Assembly (NCBI RefSeq): GCF_018127925.1 | Contig: NZ_CP072348.1 | Coordinates: 813,501-877,500 of the forward strand | Source of the DNA: Prevotella melaninogenica | GTDB taxonomy: Bacteria; Bacteroidota; Bacteroidia; Bacteroidales; Bacteroidaceae | DNA: 64,000 bases | Reading direction: 5' to 3' | In this document: positions 57,701-64,000 of the stretch, in pieces | How the letters are laid out: each line of letters starts with the position of its first letter | Numbering within the stretch: the first letter of the stretch is position 1 | The notes under the pieces: model-generated | Database searches by the model: none | What the model was told of the DNA's origin: nothing | What the model saw: only the letters and a program-made list of their open reading frames with translations | Translations under genes and position numbers: made by a program

Positions 57701-58220
57701 TGGAGATAGTAATCGTCCCCTCCTCTTTCTCTACAGGCATTGAGAAGTTACCGTCAATATCAGCGGTAACACCTTGCGACGTACCCTTAATTTGCACAAT
57801 AGCAAAAGGCACTCCCAATCCATCTTTGTCTTTTACTGTACCACGAATCGTGTATTGTCCTTGTGTTGCGTTCTTCATTTTGAACACATCAATCACCTTG
57901 CCATCAATATTATAGACAAAAGATGAGTGAGACAATAGATTTTCCACAGCACTCAGTTCGTCTACATCCTCAAACGATATCGTAAGAAGCAACGTGTCGT
58001 TCTTAACATCGTCAGAGTAATTAATCTTGTAGTCTCCCTTTGTAGAAATGAAATCCAAGATCTGAGCAACACTCTTATCCTTAAACGAAATCGAGAATTT
58101 CTTACCCGCTACTTGTGCAGAAGCAGGAGAACTCCACGAAAGCATCAAGATAAAAGTTGTCAGAAACACCAAAGAAGGTAACCTTCTTAAAGTTCTAAAC
58201 ATGCGTTGATGATACTTCAT
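54735..58220 (-). CDS. susC: SusC/RagA family TonB-dependent outer-membrane transporter with STN domain
   Basis: A 1161-residue outer-membrane transporter. The signal peptide ends near SSPASAQ. An STN domain (about 40-110: SISFKDKSVAQILDFISTKG) is followed by a carboxypeptidase-D-like domain (about 120-200: YTIRGTVKDKDGLGVPFAIV). A TonB box region with VTVVAYGKRNTREQVGAV leads into the plug (IRGFSSLNQKG, SPLYVIDGIPV) and a barrel ending in VTLGLNLKF. The STN domain usually talks to an anti-sigma factor, yet no sigma/anti-sigma pair is near, so the partner is elsewhere or absent. First gene of the operon, promoter at 58337-58344. Confidence 0.96.
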   Translation of the reverse strand: MKYHQRMFRTLRRLPSLVFLTTFILMLSWSSPASAQVAGKKFSISFKDKSVAQILDFISTKGDYKINYSDDVKNDTLLLTISFEDVDELSAVENLLSHSSFVYNIDGKVIDVFKMKNATQGQYTIRGTVKDKDGLGVPFAIVQIKGTSQGVTADIDGNFSMPVEKEEGTITISSVGYDAKTLKYHAGKAMNVILTSSAIAMGEVTVVAYGKRNTREQVGAVASVKVEDLQKAPTASIENLLQGRMAGVDVTNLSGSPGGGGSRITIRGFSSLNQKGINDGSPLYVIDGIPVSSSAGDATGGINPLSGLDPSSIESVQVLKDAASASLYGSRAGNGVILITTKKGKSGRSEVSFNFSQSLSWLPSTPMQTLGKGERDIALRLAKSQRGAHYDYMTDKLIYPGSYKDSYGWDADNDGAYDYLWRNGKVLDSERRLPGIAQDSLNTFYNNRTNWWKYAFRVGKVTKADMLLAGGTDNIRYMVNAGVYDETGIMISSNFRRFSLLSNLDFNLSTKLSAFTRINLTYATQKAGADGGRVQGLTFDPKRTSTLLPGKGSTAEQVALRQLKDIDKTNSNYNVRLSVGLNYNILKGLKFSSTYSLDHYFTRVYTFTPDYLKYDKKSEVQASNIAMTNIQTENILTYNLALPSEHKLELMAGMTYNYDLLQNLSGTAKGGPTNSIKYAGEGWPSLFNDGGTVRAAQSFLTNQQEQSLLSFLGRAAYSYKKRYMAELSIRADGSSVFGKDVRWGTFPSVGLGWAFSEEHFMKKFWWLSFGKLRASWGKSGQKFQEPYLALGVMEESNIFNGSLGLIPQSMANKKLTWEESDQYDLGLDLQMLDYRLKLKLDYYYKYSSKLLMQSYLPGNVFLATSMWDNASAISNEGIEFEAQYDVIRKKNWNWSVGFNLSHNKNMLRKTYNGEDLNDKVLGRPVYGIYTFKDEGIVQKEEDIPMYLNASGKQIPLYFQSINNPLRVGGRKIKDQNYDGVIDDKDLYYAGSTLPAVYGGLNSHLEWKGLSFDVLFSYTISRKVMNMYKNSAFTFTKDFGVIMNYFHAGDFWTTSNRDAKYPSLEFADKDYVGQFDGNVDSNIENISFLRLKQLVIGYQIPKNWLKGSFIKDANVYLSGENLFLLTNYSGVDPEIINPYSGKDDGTQYPLNRKVTLGLNLKF

Positions 58221-58336
58221 TGATTAGTCTTTATTGTTATTATTTTTGATATTAACTTATTAAAAGAATTAGATTCCTTCACAAATGTGCGCTCAATAAA
58301 ATCTACATAAAAACGGTATTAATATTGATTACAATG

Positions 58337-58344
58337 CAAATGTA
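58337..58344 (-). promoter_or_regulatory. -7 promoter box TACATTTG for the Sus-like operon
   Basis: Minus-strand TACATTTG, 116 bases before the susC ATG, implying a leader of about 110 bases with no obvious structure. Confidence 0.6.
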
Positions 58345-58418
58345 CATAAAAATCTTGAATCACAAAGTCTATTGATGATAAAAAAAGTAAAAGAAATGCA
58401 GTTATAATAACACACACT

Positions 58419-58445
58419 ATCCCCCTCTCTGTACGAGAAGGGGAT
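58419..58445 (-). terminator. CCCCCTCTC/GAGAAGGGG hairpin after the DUF3078 gene
   Basis: ATCCCCCTCTC (58419-58429) pairs with GAGAAGGGGAT (58435-58445) with one mismatch, similar to the hairpin at 46173-46193. There is no T run. Confidence 0.5.
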
Positions 58446-58567
58446 GGTTAGTATTTACGTTTCAAGTTTTAGATACTCCACTACATTCATCTTCCTCTAC
58501 GTTTAAGGTTATATTGATGATAGAACCCACGAAACTGCCTCTATACCTTTTAACTTGCATCATTCAA

Positions 58568-59848
58568 TTAGAAACTATACTGGAAGCCTATAGAAGCAAA
58601 CTCCTTCAACTGCCAAAAGGCATAATGGTCATCACGACGTACACCATCATCAAAACGAGGATAGATAAACACACGACTTGAAATATAGCGATTGAAGCGG
58701 AAGGTAAAGGTATTCTCCCATTCTAACTCCGTACGCTTATAAGTCGAATAGCCATACAGCCGTGTTTTCCAAGTAAGCGATTCCATCAACTGCCATTCTA
58801 AATCAACCGTAAACTCAGAACCGAAGTCATGCAGGAAATGATTACCATCCTCGATACCCAAACGACGCGTCAACTCTAACATACGAGTATACTTCATATT
58901 ATAAGCTAATGGTGCCAAGTGGAAGTTACCCTTCAAACGATGGTTCATCCAGTCTACCGAGTAATCCATACCAATAGAAAGGTTTATGTTCAACGGAGCT
59001 GCAAAAGCTGAATAAATCTTTGGATCATTTGAACGGTAAGAATGGCTAAATTGCGTATTGCCAATAAACTGAACCGTATAATACCAACGCTTTGTTGCCT
59101 GCAAACCGAGTTTAGAGGTAAGACGAATCAGGTCCTCTGTACTCTTAAAACTGTGTAGGGAGTCGGAGCGACTGCTCTGCATACCATATTTTAATTCCAA
59201 ACGGTTCTCCCACTTCACTTTCTGCTTATTATTATAATTAGCTTGCATGACCAATGAAGCCAAAGCAGAATAGTTGCTTTCTCCACCTTTATACCAGTTT
59301 CCAGATACGTAATTCTGCAGGAACTGTAGAGCATAATCACCACTAAACGTCCAGAAATTAGGACGCTTTACCAAAACATCTACAGGTACATTTGTTGGCT
59401 CAACAGGACGATCAGCCACTTTTTCTACCAATGTAGGATCATGATGTATTGGTGCTTTGATATCATCTAATTTCGTCTGCTGTTGCTGTACCATACGATC
59501 AGTGCCCTCCACAAGGTCAGGACGTGTCAAGTAAAGGTGCATCAACTCTGAGAGAATTGGACTTTCCTTTCTATCACGTGTAAACAGTCTTTCTGCCACA
59601 TTACCATAATAGGTCAGTGGTAGAAACAATCGCATATCATTCCGACGAAGCCTCTGTCCGCGTTGAACTTTCGGCATCTTACGTGTAAACACACTATCCT
59701 TCAGCGATTTTAGTGAATCAATATACGCTTGAATCTTATCCATTGACGGCCGTTCATCGCTACGAACAGAGATAGGATGATTCACTTGAGCAATAGTACC
59801 CAAGCTCACTATTAGAAATAATGTGATTAAAAAGTTCCGTTTCATCAT
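58568..59848 (-). CDS. DUF3078 outer-membrane protein
   Basis: A 426-residue exported protein (signal peptide MMKRNFLITLFLIVSLGTIAQ) ending in a terminal Phe (FASIGFQYSF). Residues about 170-426 match DUF3078: NFWTFSGDYALQFLQNYVSGNWYKGGESNYSALAS is the family's core (here cited as LQFLQNYVSGNWYKGGESN), followed by barrel strands such as VKWENRLELKYGMQSS. The -7 box at 59864-59871 lies over the longer in-frame ATG at 59866, which therefore cannot be the start. The start is one of the two adjacent ATGs at 59848/59845. Outer-membrane location is likely; the role is unknown. Confidence 0.87.
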   Translation of the reverse strand: MMKRNFLITLFLIVSLGTIAQVNHPISVRSDERPSMDKIQAYIDSLKSLKDSVFTRKMPKVQRGQRLRRNDMRLFLPLTYYGNVAERLFTRDRKESPILSELMHLYLTRPDLVEGTDRMVQQQQTKLDDIKAPIHHDPTLVEKVADRPVEPTNVPVDVLVKRPNFWTFSGDYALQFLQNYVSGNWYKGGESNYSALASLVMQANYNNKQKVKWENRLELKYGMQSSRSDSLHSFKSTEDLIRLTSKLGLQATKRWYYTVQFIGNTQFSHSYRSNDPKIYSAFAAPLNINLSIGMDYSVDWMNHRLKGNFHLAPLAYNMKYTRMLELTRRLGIEDGNHFLHDFGSEFTVDLEWQLMESLTWKTRLYGYSTYKRTELEWENTFTFRFNRYISSRVFIYPRFDDGVRRDDHYAFWQLKEFASIGFQYSF

Positions 59849-59863
59849 ATTTATTATAATGTG

Positions 59864-59871
59864 CAAACTTA
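59864..59871 (-). promoter_or_regulatory. -7 promoter box TAAGTTTG for the DUF3078 gene
   Basis: Minus-strand TAAGTTTG, 16 bases before the ATG at 59848; it decides the start codon. Confidence 0.65.
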
Positions 59872-59950
59872 CGGTATTTTTTTTAATTTACAGCCCTATT
59901 TACTGAAAATCTTAACCACTATAAGCAATTTACTCATATAATTAGTGACT

Positions 59951-60287
59951 CATCCGAAATATGGAGTGATAAACTAAACTCTTACATATAAGGCACACAG
60001 AGTCACGGAGGGGACGGAGGTAACGCAATGTCACGGAGGTGCCGAGGGCACAAAGAGTGACGGAGGTGTAGCGTACAGATTCTTGCTAAATATTTTGGAA
60101 TAAACGTTTTGTATATAAATTGCTAATAGAATTGGCAAACAAGCTCCGTTGCTCTATGCACCGACGGTGCCTCCGTTACTACTATAGCTTTGTATTTAAT
60201 AATCCTCCGTTCTCTCCGTTCCTCCGTGTGACATTACTTCAAACTCTAAACATAAGTGGCAAACCTTATCACTCCAAAATCCTGAAG
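59951..60287. mobile_element. MITE-like element with TGGAGTGATAA ends, copy 2
   Basis: CGAAATATGGAGTGATAA (59955-59972) faces TTATCACTCCAAAATCCTGA (60267-60286). The interior carries the same CACGGAGG/CCTCCGTG steps and the phrase GGTGCC...GGCAC as 27851-28222, and its halves are complementary enough to form one long hairpin. No ORF. Confidence 0.68.
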
Positions 60288-60394
60288 ACCCTAATTAGTT
60301 GTCTTCCACTTCTTCCTGAAATAAAAGACAACGAACAACGATATTACATGGTTATTCTATTTCTTTAATAAACAAGAAAAGTCTTAGCCTTGTC

Positions 60395-61078
60395 TTAAAG
60401 ATTTAATTTATAACCTACAGACACCTCAAACACGCTGTTACGAGAAGAATCGCCTTCCTTGTAAATCTTAAAGACTCCCACATGATATAATGCTCCTAAC
60501 ACAACGTTTTCGTACTCATAGCTTACGCCAACTGGTATAGAAAGACCAAACTTACACATACCATTCTTTATATCAAAATCATATGTATTCTCTTGGAAAT
60601 TAGTCTTCTTACCGTCTTTATCTACAGAATACAACTGATATACTTCATGATTATTAGCATTAAAGACGCAGGTTGGTTCTATACCAACCTTAACAGAAAA
60701 ACCTGGCAACAACTTATTATGAACTAAAATTGGCATACTCACATAATTTATTCGCAAGTAACGATCATAAACTACAGTGTGGTCATCAGTATAATCCTCC
60801 AACTTACAGCCTGCTTGAACAAATGATAAGCCAGCAGAAAGACATACGGCATCAGAAGCCTGATACATCACATCAGCGCCTCCAACAAACCCTAACAATG
60901 CATGTGTCTTTACTTCTGTACCTTGCTCAATACCAATTTCATAGATTCCAGACCCACCTAACAAAGAAGAAATTGACACTCCAACATGCGGTATCACTGA
61001 CCATGTACCTAATTTATTCTGTGCCATTGATACCAAAGTTGATGTAACTAATATGATTAGAATAGCTATTCGTTTCAT
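60395..61078 (-). CDS. Outer-membrane beta-barrel protein, PorT-like
   Basis: A 227-residue exported protein, signal peptide MKRIAILIILVTSTLVSMAQ. The mature part has the eight-strand barrel rhythm of the PorT/OMP_b-brl group: WSVIPHVGVSISSLLGGSG, ALLGFVGGADVMYQASDAVC, LRINYVSMPILVHNKLLPG (the YLxxPxL strand typical of the family) and VFEVSVGYKLNL at the end. Such barrels are common single-gene outer-membrane proteins in Bacteroidota with no assigned ligand. No promoter box was found upstream. The flanking gap holds a MITE-like element on the 3' side. Confidence 0.85.
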   Translation of the reverse strand: MKRIAILIILVTSTLVSMAQNKLGTWSVIPHVGVSISSLLGGSGIYEIGIEQGTEVKTHALLGFVGGADVMYQASDAVCLSAGLSFVQAGCKLEDYTDDHTVVYDRYLRINYVSMPILVHNKLLPGFSVKVGIEPTCVFNANNHEVYQLYSVDKDGKKTNFQENTYDFDIKNGMCKFGLSIPVGVSYEYENVVLGALYHVGVFKIYKEGDSSRNSVFEVSVGYKLNL

Positions 61079-61264
61079 AGGTTTTGTTATTTATTTTGTT
61101 AAAGATTATATATGTTAAACGTATTTTGCATGATTTTATTGCAAAGCACATACGATTTGTGAATATTTTATGAAGACATACAACAGTATTATCACCACAA
61201 CAAGAGTCGCGAAAATTATTTACATTATTTCTTAAAACATTCGTCTAAAAAGACAAAAAACAGC

Positions 61265-61425
61265 CTTTTCTAACACCCTTGTAACTTAATACAAATCAGA
61301 TAGTTACAAAATAGCAGCGCAAAAGGTGCTTAATTGGACTTCAAAAGGGCGTTAATAAGACCTCAAAAGGGCACCTTTTAGAGGCTAATTGGGCGTCTTT
61401 AAGAGCCTTAAAGAGCATCTTTTAA
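61265..61425 (-). repeat. Dispersed intergenic repeat, family 1, copy E (partial, inverted)
   Basis: Core modules GGTGCTTAATTGGACTTC, AAAAGGGCGTTAATAAG and AAAAGGGCACC, in the same orientation as copy C. It lies between divergent genes. The rest of 61079-61710 is AT-rich and ends in the ftsX promoter. Confidence 0.75.
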
Positions 61426-61668
61426 TTTTCAAGTATGAGTTTTTTATTACAAAATAGAAAATTATCACCTTGAGACAATGCCCACTTATTAGCTTAAAAA
61501 GGAGACATTAGATATCCCTATAGCGGTTGAAGGAAAAACACAACGTAATTGTTTTAAAACTTTCGAGCATAACTCCCCTACCTTCCCTTCCATAGTAATA
61601 TGTTCACAAGTTTCATCTTTTATCTCTAAATAAAGCATAATTTCCTTTGTCGTTACCTTATTTTGCAG

Positions 61669-61676
61669 TATCTTTG
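61669..61676 (+). promoter_or_regulatory. -7 promoter box TATCTTTG for the ftsX operon
   Basis: TATCTTTG with a TTTG at 61647-61650 as a -33 candidate. It lies 35 bases before the ATG at 61711 and after the longer in-frame ATG at 61663. Confidence 0.7.
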
Positions 61677-61710
61677 CAACAACTTTGGTGTATTATACCT
61701 TATTAAAGAA

Positions 61711-62589
61711 ATGGCAAAAAAAAGAAACAAAGCCCGCAGTCGTCATAGCCTGCAGGTTGTCACACTATGTATCAGTACAGCTATGGTACTGATGCTGATT
61801 GGTATAGTTGTACTTACAGGCTTTACCAGTCGCAATCTTAGTTCTTATGTAAAGGAGAATCTGACTATCACTATGATTCTCCAACCCGATATGAATACGG
61901 AAGAGAGTACTGCTCTCTGCGAGCGTATTCGCACCTTGCATTATATCAACAGCTTGAACTTTATCAGTAAAGAGCAAGCGTTGAAGGATGGAACTAAAGA
62001 ATTAGGTGCCAACCCTGCCGAATTTGCAGGTGAGAATCCGTTTACGGGTGAGATAGAAGTACAGCTGAAAGCTAACTATGCTAACAATGACTCTATCCGC
62101 AATATTGTTCAGCAGTTGCGTACCTATCGTGGTGTGAGTGACATCACTTATCCACAGAGCTTGGTAGAAAGTGTAAACCAAACTTTGGGTAAGATTAGTT
62201 TGGTATTATTGGTTATTGCTGTATTGCTCACCATCATATCATTCTCTCTGATTAACAACACTATCCGATTGAGTATCTATGCACATCGCTTCTCAATCCA
62301 CACGATGAAACTTGTTGGTGGTTCATGGAGTTTTATCCGTGCACCATTCTTGCGCCGTGCGGTATTAGAAGGATTGGTTTCAGCCCTATTGGCAATTGCA
62401 GTCTTGGGTATCGGAATATGTCTCCTGTACGAAAAGGAACCAGAGATTACGAAATTACTGTCATGGGATGCATTGATTATCACAGCAATCGTAATGTTAG
62501 CTTTTGGTGTGATTATTGCAACCTTCTGCGCATGGCTGTCAGTAAACAAGTTCCTGCGCATGAAGGCAGGTGACTTATATAAGATTTAA
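61711..62589 (+). CDS. ftsX: FtsX-like permease, cell-division ABC transporter subunit
   Basis: A 292-residue inner-membrane protein with the FtsX layout: one helix near the N-terminus (VVTLCISTAMVLMLIGIVVL), a periplasmic domain (about 55-155, with LTITMILQPDMNTEESTAL) and three C-terminal helices in the order expected for FtsX (ISLVLLVIAVLLTIISFSLI, then ALLAIAVLGIGICLLY and ALIITAIVMLAFGVIIATF). FtsX with FtsE activates peptidoglycan hydrolases at the septum; ftsE is not in the window. The start is placed at MAKKRNKARS because the longer start precedes the -7 box. It leads the ftsX-DUF3098-uppP-truB run. Confidence 0.93.
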   Translation: MAKKRNKARSRHSLQVVTLCISTAMVLMLIGIVVLTGFTSRNLSSYVKENLTITMILQPDMNTEESTALCERIRTLHYINSLNFISKEQALKDGTKELGANPAEFAGENPFTGEIEVQLKANYANNDSIRNIVQQLRTYRGVSDITYPQSLVESVNQTLGKISLVLLVIAVLLTIISFSLINNTIRLSIYAHRFSIHTMKLVGGSWSFIRAPFLRRAVLEGLVSALLAIAVLGIGICLLYEKEPEITKLLSWDALIITAIVMLAFGVIIATFCAWLSVNKFLRMKAGDLYKI

Positions 62590-62720
62590 AAGGAACAGTA
62601 AAAAGGGGAAAAGATAAGAGAGTAAAAGTTTCTTGTAGATGGAAAAGAGAAAAACTCATTATTCCAACTAACTTCTTTAACTTCTCAATCTCAGCCCCTT
62701 GAACTCTTCAAAAATAGAAT

Positions 62721-62963
62721 ATGGACAAAAGAAATTTAGCTTTTGGTAAGACCAACTTTATTTTGTTGGCTATAGGTGTAGCCGTTGTTATTCTCGGCTT
62801 TATCCTTATGAGTGGTGGAACATCTACTGAAACCGTATTTGATCCAGACATCTTCAGTGCCCGTCACATCAAGGTAGCGCCCATTGTTACCTTTATTGGT
62901 TTTATCTCTATCATTGGTGCTATTCTCTATCAGCCGAAAGAAACTAAAGAAGTGGAGGAATAA
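62721..62963 (+). CDS. DUF3098 small membrane protein
   Basis: An 80-residue protein with two transmembrane helices: residues about 12-31 (NFILLAIGVAVVILGFILMS) and 50-70 (VAPIVTFIGFISIIGAILY). Between them is the conserved STETVFDPDIFSARHIKVAP segment of DUF3098. The last base of its stop codon overlaps the start of uppP (TAATG), which implies translational coupling. The family is almost always found in this position in Bacteroidota, between ftsX and uppP. A role at the envelope is inferred from linkage only. Confidence 0.9.
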   Translation: MDKRNLAFGKTNFILLAIGVAVVILGFILMSGGTSTETVFDPDIFSARHIKVAPIVTFIGFISIIGAILYQPKETKEVEE

Positions 62964-63823
62964 TGACACTTTTACAAACGATTATTATCTCTATTGTCGA
63001 AGGGCTAACGGAGTTCCTTCCTGTGTCATCTACGGGTCACATGATTATTACACAAAATCTTTTAGGTGTACCATCAGGTGACGATTTTGTACATGCCTTT
63101 ACCTTCATCATCCAGTTTGGTGCTATCCTCTCTGTCGTATGCTTATATTGGAAACGCTTTTTCCAAATCGATCATACCCCAGTGCCTGTTGATGAAACTT
63201 GTACTTTCAAAAGGATTATTCACCCAATCCGCTTCTACTGGTTATTGTTCATTGGTGTCCTACCAGCTGTTATCATTGGCTTAGCAGCTAAGAAAAGTGG
63301 TTTACTTGACTGGCTGCTCGACTCAGTTTGGGTTGTAGCAATAATGCTCGTTGTGGGTGGTATCTTCATGCTTTACTGCGATAAACTGTTCAATAAGGGA
63401 AAAGAAGAGAATCAAGTAACTGAAAAACGTGCCTTTAGCATTGGTCTTTTCCAGTGCTTATCGGTTATACCTGGCACAAGTCGCTCTATGGCTACCATCG
63501 TTGGCGGTATGGCAAACGGATTGACACGTAAGCGTGCAGCAGAGTTCTCATTCTTCCTTGCAGTACCTACTATGGCTGGTGCAACACTACTCGACCTACT
63601 TGATTTATTAAAAGGTGACAGCACATGGGCGTCTGCTCATAACCTTATAATGCTCGCTGTAGGCTGTGTTGTATCATTTATCGTTGCGCTATTGGCAATG
63701 AAATGGTTTGTAAGTTTCCTTGCAAAATATGGTTTCAAGTGGTTCGGTTGGTATCGTATCATCGTTGGCGTTATCATTATTATAATGCTACTCTGTGATA
63801 TTCCACTGAATATGGTTGACTAA
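62963..63823 (+). CDS. uppP: Undecaprenyl-diphosphate phosphatase
   Basis: A 286-residue membrane enzyme that dephosphorylates undecaprenyl-PP to the lipid carrier used for peptidoglycan and surface glycans; it confers bacitracin tolerance. The two catalytic signatures are present: SIVEGLTEFLPVSSTGHM at the N-terminus (Glu and Ser/His motif) and SVIPGTSRSMATIVGG in the middle (PGxSRS, with the catalytic Arg). About eight hydrophobic segments span the rest. Its start overlaps the DUF3098 stop and truB begins 21 bases downstream, so it is firmly in the ftsX operon. Length is normal for BacA/UppP. Confidence 0.96.
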   Translation: MTLLQTIIISIVEGLTEFLPVSSTGHMIITQNLLGVPSGDDFVHAFTFIIQFGAILSVVCLYWKRFFQIDHTPVPVDETCTFKRIIHPIRFYWLLFIGVLPAVIIGLAAKKSGLLDWLLDSVWVVAIMLVVGGIFMLYCDKLFNKGKEENQVTEKRAFSIGLFQCLSVIPGTSRSMATIVGGMANGLTRKRAAEFSFFLAVPTMAGATLLDLLDLLKGDSTWASAHNLIMLAVGCVVSFIVALLAMKWFVSFLAKYGFKWFGWYRIIVGVIIIIMLLCDIPLNMVD

Positions 63824-63844
63824 TCTTATATACTTATTGCCCTA

Positions 63845-64000
63845 ATGAACTTCAAAGAAGGAGTAATCATCCCTATCGACAAGCCCTACGGAATCACCAG
63901 TTTCAAGGCATTGGCGCACGTACGTTACCTTTGTACACAGGCGAATGACGGAAAAGTAAAGATTGGTCATGCAGGTACTTTAGACCCTTTGGCTACAGGA
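63845..64000 (+). CDS. truB: tRNA pseudouridine(55) synthase, 5' part only
   Basis: The ATG at 63845 opens a frame that runs off the window after 52 codons. The start MNFKEGVIIPIDKPYGITSF has the TruB opening (KPxGxTS), and KIGHAGTLDPLATG contains the catalytic Asp in GTLDPLATG. TruB makes pseudouridine 55 in the T loop of tRNAs. It is the fourth gene of the ftsX-DUF3098-uppP-truB run, the usual Bacteroidota order. The rest of the gene is outside the window. Confidence 0.94.
   Translation, partial: MNFKEGVIIPIDKPYGITSFKALAHVRYLCTQANDGKVKIGHAGTLDPLATG

Noticed and set aside
58221-58336. sigma/anti-sigma genes for the STN-type SusC
   Set aside because: No ORF of suitable size occurs between susC and its neighbours on either side.

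Overview
The window looks like a chromosomal segment of a Prevotella-type Bacteroidota, probably an oral or gut Prevotella. Four things point there. Almost every intergenic start region carries the Bacteroidota -7 box TAnnTTTG. There is a SusC/SusD pair, a subtilisin with a type IX secretion-like C-terminus, and several Bacteroidota gene arrangements (flavodoxin with a DUF2023-type partner; ftsX-DUF3098-uppP-truB; fused DAHP synthase/chorismate mutase). The sequence is AT-rich except for one GC-richer accessory block near 28.4-31.5 kb. Species cannot be fixed from this sequence alone. No rRNA, tRNA, CRISPR array or transposase gene was seen.

Layout. 0-6 kb: acetyltransferase operon, MgtC-like protein, GNAT enzyme, glutamine synthetase, nitroreductase. 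6-9 kb: UDP-glucose dehydrogenase with a perfect inverted repeat around its promoter, then about 1.1 kb without a protein gene that holds MITE-like repeats and a strong candidate structured RNA (6S-like rod). 9-25 kb: flavodoxin operon, secreted subtilisin, SlyD, chorismate synthase, nicotinamidase, several exported or membrane proteins of unknown role, an exonuclease-phosphatase family protein, DAHP synthase/chorismate mutase, and a degenerate aldose-epimerase homologue driven by tandemly duplicated promoters. 25-34 kb: copper ATPase plus chaperone, an accessory locus (HU-like protein, fimbrillin/FISUMP lipoprotein, small peptide gene, palindrome array, TG microsatellite), then an HMA-AraC regulator overlapping a MATE exporter. 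34-46 kb: WecB-like epimerase, NfeD/SPFH pair, M48 lipoprotein, an AmpG-like transporter co-transcribed with a 1249-residue three-part protein (GT2, HIT-like DUF4922, SpoIID), a small coiled-coil protein, a lipoprotein and a CDF transporter. 46-58 kb: an AlkC-like HEAT protein, then a SusC-SusD-fasciclin-lipoprotein-thioredoxin-M16 peptidase locus. 58-64 kb: two outer-membrane proteins and the ftsX-DUF3098-uppP-truB operon, cut by the window end.

How genes work together. aroC and the DAHP synthase/chorismate mutase belong to aromatic amino acid synthesis but lie 6 kb apart in separate units. copA, the CopZ-like chaperone and, more loosely, the HMA-AraC regulator form a copper response. The AmpG-like transporter and the SpoIID fusion are the best candidate for an undescribed system: their domains suggest import and cytoplasmic handling of cell-wall fragments. 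The Sus-like locus has no glycan enzymes but does have a peptidase and a thioredoxin, so peptide or protein uptake is more likely than glycan uptake.

The intergenic DNA is unusually patterned. At least five dispersed repeat families recur within 64 kb, three of them with MITE-like terminal inverted repeats and one copy with a perfect 5-bp target duplication.
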